Position numbers and translations under genes: made by a program. The notes under the pieces are model-generated. The model had not been told where the DNA came from. It did no database searches and saw only the letters and a list, made by a program, of their open reading frames with translations. DNA of 57,247 bases from Chloroflexota bacterium (lineage in GTDB: Bacteria > Chloroflexota > Dehalococcoidia > JACQUA01), in contig JACQUA010000046.1 of the NCBI GenBank assembly GCA_016210565.1, forward strand, positions 1-57,247. The letters are read 5' to 3'. Below are positions 51,424 through 57,247 of this stretch, in pieces (the stretch's first letter is position 1; each line of letters starts with the position of its first letter).

Positions 51424-51758
51424 GGCTATAAAGGTAGATGGCGTCATATTCGGTGATCAAGGCCGCGCGGGCCAGTTCAGTGGCCACCCGGAGCCGCTCG
51501 GCGCTGGCAGAAAACACGGGATAGGTCGAGCTCAAAGAGCGAGGTTATGGCCTCCGCTATTTGCCCCATGGAAACGGATGATTTGTGGACCAGGGCGTTG
51601 CTTATCTCGTGAAAGAAGAGGTCGGGGACGATTCCGCGGAGGTCGCCGAGCATATGTTCCATCAACAGTGTTCTGGCCTCCGGGACATTGGCCTCGCCCA
51701 GGCCGCTGAACCATTTTACGCCAACGGAAGCGTCCAGCACTAGCGTTCTCGTCGCCAT
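51424..51758 (-). pseudogene. VapC-like PIN toxin, frameshifted and truncated
   Basis: The N-terminal PIN part starts at 51758 (MATRTLVLDASVGVKWFSG, with the first catalytic Asp and the NALVHKSSVS segment). The frame then leaves the family near 51515. The next frame continues it (VFSASAERLRVATELARAALITEYDAIYL), so one base gained, possibly in a CCC run, explains the break. After DAIYL the expected C-terminal acidic residue and helix are missing. In intact systems it would cleave RNA. Here it is probably dead, unless the shift is a sequencing error. Confidence 0.7.
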
Positions 51759-51867
51759 CGATGGCCTGGGCGATGAACGCGCTGCGGGAAGCGTGGCCCT
51801 CCCTGGCAGCCCTATCGGCGCTTTCCAGGAGCTCTTTCCGCAGGGATATGTTTATCTTGGTCACCAC
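51532..51867 (-). CDS. Ribbon-helix-helix antitoxin-like protein (truncated/fused frame)
   Basis: GTG start at 51867 with a strong TAGGAGGT about six bases upstream. Residues 1-40 are a clean ribbon-helix-helix DNA-binding fold (KINISLRKELLESADRAAREGHASRSAFIAQAID). The frame then runs on out of phase through the PIN gene to 51532, giving unrelated residues. The usual C-terminal toxin-binding half is absent, as though a deletion joined it directly to the toxin start. It is the antitoxin of the damaged PIN locus. Confidence 0.6.
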   Translation of the reverse strand: MVTKINISLRKELLESADRAAREGHASRSAFIAQAIDGDENASAGRFRWRKMVQRPGRGQCPGGQNTVDGTYARRPPRNRPRPLLSRDKQRPGPQIIRFHGANSGGHNLAL

Positions 51868-51929
51868 GTCTGGTACCTCCTATCGCGGGATAACAAGATT
51901 ATACACCAGTGGTGGAGTTCAAAGGATGA

Positions 51930-52155
51930 ATGACGAAATTCGAAGTCCGAATGACGAGTCAAATTCCAATGACGAATGACGAATGCAGGCGTCGTTTGAA
52001 CATTTGAGTTTGGAGCATTAATCCCGGATTATGCATGCCGCTGGGCGGGGCGTAGCCCATGGCTTTAGCCTTGCGGGACGGGGAAAAGTGAAGCCGCCAG
52101 ATAGCCCATGCATAATATGAGTTAATTCGTTATTCGAGTTTCGTCATTCGTCATT
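51930..52155. repeat. Repeat-filled gene-free stretch (families K and L)
   Basis: Families K (GACGAAT units at about 51930-51985 and the inverse at 52140-52155) and L (GTAGCCCATGGCTTTAGCCTTGC at about 52050). Nothing else seen in 51868-52173. Confidence 0.5.
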
Positions 52156-52173
52156 TGCTTCCGGCCTGCGGAG

Positions 52174-53445
52174 CTACTTCAGCCGCTCGAGGCGGAGGAG
52201 AGTGGTGTCCCGTCCGAAAACCAGTGAAAGGAACCAGTCCAGGAGGACGCGGGTGCGGTTGTAGTACCCCTTCATGATGGAAAGATAGGCGACCAGCCAT
52301 AGCACCCGGGCGGCAAAGCCGTGCAGGCGGAGGAAATAGAGTCTGGCCACCGCCGAACCCGGCCCCAGGGACACAATCTCCCCCGTGTATTTGTAGCGGT
52401 AGGGCCTTTGTGGCCGGCCCCTGATGCTGGCAACGATATTCGAGGCGACCCTTTTGGCCTGGCGGACGGCTATGTGGGCCCGGGGTGGCAGAACTTCACC
52501 GGTAACCGGCTCCTTGAAGTGGGCGTTGTCGCCGATGGCGAAGACCCCGGGATAGCCTGGCAGTCCGAGATACCGGTCAACGATCGCCCGTCCCATCTCG
52601 TCGGCGGCGATGGGAAGCGCCGAGACCACCGGGCTGGCACGCACCCCCGTAGACCAGATGACGGTCTCGGTGGGGAGCGTTTGCGCACCGTTGATCCTGA
52701 CATAGGTCTCGCCGAGATCGGTGATGCGGGAGTTGAACATTATCTCCACGCCCTGCCGCCTGACGACTTTGAGGGCGATGGCGGAAAGCCGGGGGTCAAG
52801 GTCGCTCAGAATCCGGGAGCTCTCCTGGACCAGGACTACCCTGATGGAATCAGGGGAAATGCGGGGATAGTGCCTCAGCAGGGTTTTCCAGGCGAAAGAA
52901 CTGATCTCAGCCACCATCTGGACGCCGGTATAGCCCCCTCCGGCCACGACAAACGTCAAGAGGCGAGAGTGGGTGGTGGACCCCCTTTCGGAGTCCGCGT
53001 TTTCGAATTTTCTGATGATATGGTTGCGCACCGTGATGCCGTCGTGCAGGTCTTTGAGCATGAGTACCCTCTGGCCGCCTTCAGGCAGGCCGCTGGTGTC
53101 GGTGGTGCTGCCGAGGGCGATAACCAGGTAGTCGTAGGAGAGAGCGCCACGGTCGGTGGCTACGGTATGGCCCGCCAGGTCGATGGACTCCACGGTGGCC
53201 AGAACGAAATCGAACCGCCTGTTGCCTCTCAGCATGCGTATGGGATACGCGATGTGGCGGGTCTCAATCCGGCCGACGGCCACCTCGTGGAGGAACGGGG
53301 TGAACATGAAGAAATTGTCGTTGCTGACCAGGGTAATGGCGACCCGGGGGTCTTTTCTCAAGGCGCGTTCCAGGTGCAGAGTAGCATAGACTCCGGCGAA
53401 GCCGCCCCCCAGGACTACGATCTTGATTTTTCCGCTGTTTGTCAA
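52174..53445 (-). CDS. ndh: Type II NADH dehydrogenase (NDH-2 like)
   Basis: 423 residues, TTG start at 53445; no better codon lies near. Non-pumping flavoprotein passing electrons from NADH to quinone. FAD site IVVLGGGFAGVYATLHLE at the N-terminus, NAD site VVAGGGYTGVQMVAEIS, and FAIGDNAHF as the second FAD segment. A hydrophobic C-terminal stretch (FAARVLWLVAYLSI) probably attaches it to the membrane. It stands next to another FAD enzyme, but in a separate repeat-bounded unit. Confidence 0.9.
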   Translation of the reverse strand: MTNSGKIKIVVLGGGFAGVYATLHLERALRKDPRVAITLVSNDNFFMFTPFLHEVAVGRIETRHIAYPIRMLRGNRRFDFVLATVESIDLAGHTVATDRGALSYDYLVIALGSTTDTSGLPEGGQRVLMLKDLHDGITVRNHIIRKFENADSERGSTTHSRLLTFVVAGGGYTGVQMVAEISSFAWKTLLRHYPRISPDSIRVVLVQESSRILSDLDPRLSAIALKVVRRQGVEIMFNSRITDLGETYVRINGAQTLPTETVIWSTGVRASPVVSALPIAADEMGRAIVDRYLGLPGYPGVFAIGDNAHFKEPVTGEVLPPRAHIAVRQAKRVASNIVASIRGRPQRPYRYKYTGEIVSLGPGSAVARLYFLRLHGFAARVLWLVAYLSIMKGYYNRTRVLLDWFLSLVFGRDTTLLRLERLK

Positions 53446-53461
53446 TTTTATTTTCCGGTAC

Positions 53462-53481
53462 CACAGGCCTCAGTGCCTGTG
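53462..53481. repeat. Dispersed palindrome family A, copy 13
   Basis: CACAGGCCTCAGTGCCTGTG, just upstream of ndh. Confidence 0.7.
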
Positions 53482-53534
53482 AGCGGCGGTATTTTCGAGT
53501 TCTCGAAATGTTCTTTCAACGAACGAGGGCGGTG

Positions 53535-53668
53535 GATCGCGCCCCGCCCCGCAAGGCTGAAGCCATGGGCTACCTCCCCGGCCACGTCGGTGTCGCCGGC
53601 CCCGCAGGTGAAAGACTTGTCCCGACATGTCGTCCCGATGCATCGGGATCGCAGAGCGGAGCGACTAC
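53535..53668. repeat. Dispersed repeat family G, copy 5
   Basis: Contains AGCCATGGGCTACC, a CCCGACATGTCGTCCCGATGC palindrome and GATCGCAGAGCGGAGCG. It reaches the stop codon of the reductase gene, which ends in it. Confidence 0.55.
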
Positions 53669-54981
53669 CCGCGCCGGGTGAATTTTTCTCTGATAAGTCC
53701 GGCCGCGAACCTGAACAGAAAACGGGGATTGAGGCTGATGAACAGTATCCTGGCATAGCTATAACTGCCGGTAAACAGGCCCCATATTATCCTGTTGAAG
53801 GGTTTGTACCGACTCTGCTGCTGCTGCTCCCTGCTGGCCCCGCGGGCGTGGGCGCGGATGAAGGCCGGTGATTCCTGGGCGCGGGTACTGATCTTGAAAA
53901 AGAGCTTGCCCACATAGTTGTCCCGCGTTATGGCCCGGCATAGAGGCATGTATGACCGCCGGAAGTCCGAGGCGGCTATTCCCCTGTTAACGGCGGTGAG
54001 CGCGGCCTGTCTCGCCGTCAGCAGGGCGGACCCCATCCCGTCCTTGTATACCCTGGCGCAGGCGGCGTCGCCGATGACCACGTATCCGTCGCCGCAGGGG
54101 TTTTTCGCCGGTCCGACCACCGCCCTGGGCTTGCAGCCACAGCATCGCTGGTAATCAAAAGGTACGACTTTCCTGACCAGATCCTGGGCCAGGAAGTCAG
54201 CTATGTCCGGGGCGGTGTTCGTAGCGCCAAGCAGTGACACATTGGCGTAGTCGCCTTTGGGCACGATAGTGCCGAAGACCAGGTGGGAATGGGGGATGAG
54301 AAAGACCTGCACGGTGGAACCGAGATAGCGTCGGACTGCTTCGCGACCTATGTAAAGCTCGTCCTGCGACATCAGGTGAGTCGGCGGGGCCTCATAGCCG
54401 GTTCCCGTGTATTCCAGCTCCGGAAACTTCACCCCGTGGGCCAGCGCAACCAGGTCGAACTCTTCGGTCTTCCCGCCGGTCAGCAAAGCCGGGCGTGGGG
54501 ACGCCATGAACTTTTCCACCTTCTGGGTGGCGATTCTGGCGCCCCGCCGCACAGCCTCCCTTTGCAGGAAATAGTCGAAGCTCTGCTCCGGCGGGATGGG
54601 ACGCAGCAGGGGACCGGCGGCGCGGTAGACGCTGTAAATGTCCTCAGCGGGGTCGGGATTGGAAATGTCGATAGTGCCGAAAGGACTGTGGAGCCGGTAA
54701 GAGGCGAGACGGGCCTGGATCACCTCTTCAGGAATGCGGAGGTCAAGTTCTTTAATGTGGCGGAGTAGCCGGGAGGAGAGCACGCCGGCGCAGCGGTTGC
54801 AGCCCCTCGGCCCGGAACTGGTGAAACTGCGATGTTCGAAGATGGTGACGTCCAGCCGCAGGTTGCTGGCCGCGGCGTACCGCAGCAGGAACATGGCAAA
54901 GAAGCTTCCGGCAGGCCCACCGCCCACGATGCCGACCCGGGAGCCGGATTCCAGCTTTTGTTTTATGCGTTGACTGTGCAT
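53665..54981 (-). CDS. FAD-dependent oxidoreductase, geranylgeranyl reductase family
   Basis: 438 residues, ATG 54981. FAD-binding GIVGGGPAGSFFAMFLLRY near the start, a Cys-rich motif PRGCNRCAGVLS typical of geranylgeranyl reductases, and YVVIGDAACARVYKDGMGSALLTAR as the second FAD segment. Family members reduce the double bonds of isoprenoid chains in lipids, quinones or pigments. It may act on polyprenyl lipids made from the MEP-pathway products. Substrate not known. The last four to six residues lie in a dispersed repeat. Confidence 0.82.
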   Translation of the reverse strand: MHSQRIKQKLESGSRVGIVGGGPAGSFFAMFLLRYAAASNLRLDVTIFEHRSFTSSGPRGCNRCAGVLSSRLLRHIKELDLRIPEEVIQARLASYRLHSPFGTIDISNPDPAEDIYSVYRAAGPLLRPIPPEQSFDYFLQREAVRRGARIATQKVEKFMASPRPALLTGGKTEEFDLVALAHGVKFPELEYTGTGYEAPPTHLMSQDELYIGREAVRRYLGSTVQVFLIPHSHLVFGTIVPKGDYANVSLLGATNTAPDIADFLAQDLVRKVVPFDYQRCCGCKPRAVVGPAKNPCGDGYVVIGDAACARVYKDGMGSALLTARQAALTAVNRGIAASDFRRSYMPLCRAITRDNYVGKLFFKISTRAQESPAFIRAHARGASREQQQQSRYKPFNRIIWGLFTGSYSYARILFISLNPRFLFRFAAGLIREKFTRRG

Positions 54982-55074
54982 CTACGCCGCCAAGAACGCG
55001 AAATTCCAAATTCCAAGTGCCAAATTCCAAACAATCACTCATCCCGACGAGTCGGGACAATGAACGATATAAAT

Positions 55075-55190
55075 GTCATTCTGAGCGAAGATGAGCGCAA
55101 GCGAGTCGCAGTCGAAGAATCTTTCAGGCGGGGAAGCAAAGACCCTTCGCCTGCACCTTCGCTTCGCTCAGGGCTTCGGCTCAGGGTGAC
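55075..55190. repeat. Dispersed inverted repeat family C, copy 3
   Basis: GTCATTCTGAGCGAAGATGAGC to CGGCTCAGGGTGAC. With AAATTCCAA units before it and family E after it, this explains most of the gene-free stretch 54982-55373. Confidence 0.8.
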
Positions 55191-55283
55191 ATTTTCAGAG
55201 CAAATTCAAAATACCAATGTTCGAATACTGAAAAGTGGTCTATGGTTTCCCGCTTCCGACCTCTGACCTCCCGCCTCCGAAAT

Positions 55284-55341
55284 GTGGGTTCGCACAGCCG
55301 CCCCGCCCCGCAGCTACCCCTCTGTGCTTAACCCACCCTAC
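55284..55341. repeat. Dispersed repeat family E, copy 6
   Basis: GTGGGTTCGCACAGCCGCC...TGCTTAACCCACCCTAC, closely matching the copies at 20911 and 42262. Confidence 0.75.
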
Positions 55342-55373
55342 TTAGCTGTGTCTCTTGCGGTGAATCCCGCCGG

Positions 55374-56849
55374 CTATTTCAAGATCACCAGCTTTTTCAA
55401 AGCGGCGTCTATGCGCGTCAGGCATCTCTCCCTGCCCAGCACGGACATGGTCTCGAACAGCGGCGGCGTGGCCGTCTTTCCCGTGACGGCCAGGCGGAGA
55501 AGGGCAAAGAAATCTCCGGTTTTCAGTTCCAGTTCCGCGGCCAGGGGACGGAGCAGTCCCTCCAGGGCGGCGGCATCGAACCTGGCCAGGTGCTCGATGC
55601 CCTGCCGGGCTGCCCTGAAGGCGCCAAACGCTGCCTCCTTGCTCTTTATTCCTTTCGAAATCAGCATCTGAGGATCGTAGCCAAGCTCTTCGTCAAAGAA
55701 GAAGTCCATAAGCTCCACAAACTCTGTCAGGGTCCGCGCCCTTTCCTGGACCAGGGGTATGATAGCGCGGATATAGCCCTCCGGCAGAGAGCGTTGGACC
55801 CGGGGTCCCATGCCCTTTTTCAGGAAAGGCAGAATCCTGACGCAGAGATCATCAATGCCGAGTTTCCGGATGTAGACACCGTTCATCCAGTTTAATTTTT
55901 CGATGTTGAAGATCGCCGCCGTCCGGCTCACCCTGTCGAGAGAGAAGTTGGTGATGAGCTCCTGCCGGGACATGATTTCCGTCTTCTCGTCCAGGGACCA
56001 GCCGAGGAGGGCGAGGAAATTGACCATGACCTCGGGGAGATAGCCCTGCTCTTTGAACTCGATGACCGAGGTGGCCCCGTGCCGCTTGCTGAGTTTGGAC
56101 CGGTCGGGACCGAGGATGATCGGGAGATGGGCGAAGACGGGCGGCTGGAAGCCCAGGGCGGCATACAGCAGGACGTGGCGGGGCGTGCTGGACAGCCATT
56201 CGTCGGCGCGCAGGACGTGGCTGATTTCCATGAGGTGATCGTCCACGACGTTAGCAAGGTGGTAGGTGGGATAGCCATCGGACTTGAGCAAGACGAAATC
56301 ATCGAGAGTGCCGTTCTCAAAGAACACCTCGCCCCGGATAACGTCATCGAACTTGGTCCTGCCTTCCATCGGCGTCTTGAACCTCACCACCGGGGTTACG
56401 CCCCCGGCCCTCTGGCGGGCGACTTCATCCGGCGGCAGGTCCCGGCAATGCCGGTCGTACTTGGGTGGTTCCTTGCGTTTCGCCTGTTCGGCTCGCATGA
56501 TTTCCAGCCGCTGCGGAGAACAAAAACAGTAATAGGCGTGTCCGGCGGCCACCAGCTTTTCCGCAAAGGAGTGATAGGTAGCCAGCCTTTGTGACTGGAA
56601 GTAGGGGCCGTAGGGCCCGCCCGTCTCAGGGCCTTCATCCCAGTCGAGACCCAGCCAGTGGAGGCTTTCCAGGATCGCTTCCAGGGCGCCCTCCTGCTTT
56701 CGGGCCATGTCGGTATCTTCAACGCGAAGAAGGAACTTGCCGCCGGAATGCCGGGCAAAAAGCCAGTTGAACAGGGCCGTCCTGATGTTGCCCACGTGGG
56801 GCAGGCCCGTGGGACTGGGGGCATAGCGCACTCTAATTGGGAGATTCAT
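55374..56849 (-). CDS. gltX: Glutamyl-tRNA synthetase
   Basis: 491 residues from ATG 56849 (MNLPIRVRYAPSPTG); twelve further codons are open upstream but do not match the family. Charges tRNA-Glu (and in many bacteria tRNA-Gln, to be amidated by GatCAB). HIGH-type motif PHVGNIRTALFNWLFA, KMSKS as KLSKRHGATSV, catalytic-domain insert with zinc-like CFCSPQRLEIMRAEQ. Normal length. A TTGAATC-type tract lies upstream. Confidence 0.96.
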   Translation of the reverse strand: MNLPIRVRYAPSPTGLPHVGNIRTALFNWLFARHSGGKFLLRVEDTDMARKQEGALEAILESLHWLGLDWDEGPETGGPYGPYFQSQRLATYHSFAEKLVAAGHAYYCFCSPQRLEIMRAEQAKRKEPPKYDRHCRDLPPDEVARQRAGGVTPVVRFKTPMEGRTKFDDVIRGEVFFENGTLDDFVLLKSDGYPTYHLANVVDDHLMEISHVLRADEWLSSTPRHVLLYAALGFQPPVFAHLPIILGPDRSKLSKRHGATSVIEFKEQGYLPEVMVNFLALLGWSLDEKTEIMSRQELITNFSLDRVSRTAAIFNIEKLNWMNGVYIRKLGIDDLCVRILPFLKKGMGPRVQRSLPEGYIRAIIPLVQERARTLTEFVELMDFFFDEELGYDPQMLISKGIKSKEAAFGAFRAARQGIEHLARFDAAALEGLLRPLAAELELKTGDFFALLRLAVTGKTATPPLFETMSVLGRERCLTRIDAALKKLVILK

Positions 56850-56894
56850 GTTGATGTCACCCGTGTTTTTGACAGATTCTAACATCTTGGCGGA

Positions 56895-56925
56895 AAGGAT
56901 TCCAGATTCTAAGATTCAAAGATCA
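56895..56925 (-). repeat. TTGAATC-type tract upstream of gltX
   Basis: Reads TTGAATCTTAGAATCTGGAATCC toward gltX on the minus strand, about 55-75 bases before its start. Confidence 0.6.
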
Positions 56926-56968
56926 GTCCGTTAAGAATCAAATCGTGCAAAAACTGGAAAGAAAGATG

Positions 56969-57090
56969 GAACCACGAATAAACACGAAGTAATCTGCAAA
57001 GGGCTGAGACGGGGAATCGTTATCAGTTCGATAAATCCAAACTGGAACAGGGAAGACTATTCGTGTCCATTCTTGTTTATTCGTGGTTTA
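56969..57090. repeat. Dispersed inverted repeat family D, copy 4
   Basis: Arms GGAACCACGAATAAACACGAA and TTCGTGTCCATTCTTGTTTATTCGTGG. Beyond it, 57100-57210 holds a GGTTCCGGGTTGTCCGG unit also seen ahead of recA and lemA. Confidence 0.8.
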
Positions 57091-57210
57091 GATTATCGCC
57101 GCCTATTGGTTCCGGGTTGTCCGGCACGCCCCCGACAGGTCCTGATCGTGTCCCACATCTCTTGGACACAGAACAAAGCCGCTTCTGTGGATTGGCGGTT
57201 GCGGAAGGTT

Positions 57211-57247
57211 GTCACCCTGAGCCGGAGCCCTGAGCGAAGCGAAGGGG
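57211..57247. repeat. Dispersed inverted repeat family C, copy 4 (cut by window end)
   Basis: GTCACCCTGAGCCGGAGCCC..., the left arm of a family C element. Confidence 0.7.

Noticed and set aside
52321..53871. 516-codon open frame on the plus strand
   Set aside because: Lies antisense to ndh and the reductase gene, whose products have clear family motifs. The antisense translation has none.

Overview
The window looks like a chromosomal piece of an uncultured Chloroflexota bacterium, most likely class Dehalococcoidia or a relative. I infer this from overall character, not from a marker search: high-GC coding sequence, the neighbourhood PIN/TRAM-ispD-ispF-cysS next to mnmG, recA-recX, a DNA polymerase I whose proofreading residues are lost, a TAXI-type 4TM/12TM TRAP transporter, class III CoA-transferases, secreted proteins built from RCC1 and SBBP propellers, and intergenic spaces crowded with short dispersed repeats. 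No rRNA, tRNA, CRISPR array, transposase or phage gene was seen.

Layout. 1-9.2 kb is a cell-surface and respiratory region. It holds the end of an RCC1 protein with a cohesin-like domain and two dockerin-like repeats, a SoxC/SoxD-like sulfur dehydrogenase pair, and a 1708-residue secreted protein in which an RCC1 propeller sits inside an SBBP propeller. 9.4-10.3 kb is a HepT/MntA toxin-antitoxin pair. 10.4-16.8 kb (minus strand) is housekeeping: cysS, ispF, ispD, a PIN/TRAM membrane protein and mnmG. 17.1-19.5 kb is a nine-heme cytochrome c lipoprotein. 19.8-28.0 kb (plus strand) is recA, recX, rpsU, yqeY, lemA, htpX, purQ and purL. 28.1-28.25 kb is a probable structured small RNA with its own promoter and terminator. 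28.6-30.2 kb encodes an unusual GAF-nuclease-like-phosphoribosyltransferase fusion.

30.2-44.1 kb (minus strand) is a metabolic island: a TRAP permease and TAXI receptor, two translationally coupled class III CoA-transferases (one with racemase residues), an old-yellow-enzyme iron-sulfur flavoprotein, a cupin, a second solute-binding lipoprotein, a PaaK-like ligase and an adenine-deaminase-like amidohydrolase. Together they suggest uptake of an organic acid, activation to a CoA ester, epimerisation and reduction. The substrate is not evident. 44.4-47.4 kb carries CoA-linked genes (coaE, an NDP-forming acyl-CoA synthetase alpha subunit, a CoA-type Nudix hydrolase). 47.5-51.3 kb has polA and mutM. 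The rest holds a decayed RHH/PIN toxin-antitoxin locus, a type II NADH dehydrogenase, a geranylgeranyl-reductase-like flavoprotein and gltX.

The most striking non-genic signal is the repeat load. At least ten families of short, mostly palindromic repeats occupy nearly every intergenic space. They supply start or stop codons to several genes. In cysS, three copies of one palindrome lie in frame inside the coding sequence and encode a roughly 50-residue insert. A heptamer-like TTGAATC tract also recurs, always in the same orientation, just upstream of at least five genes.
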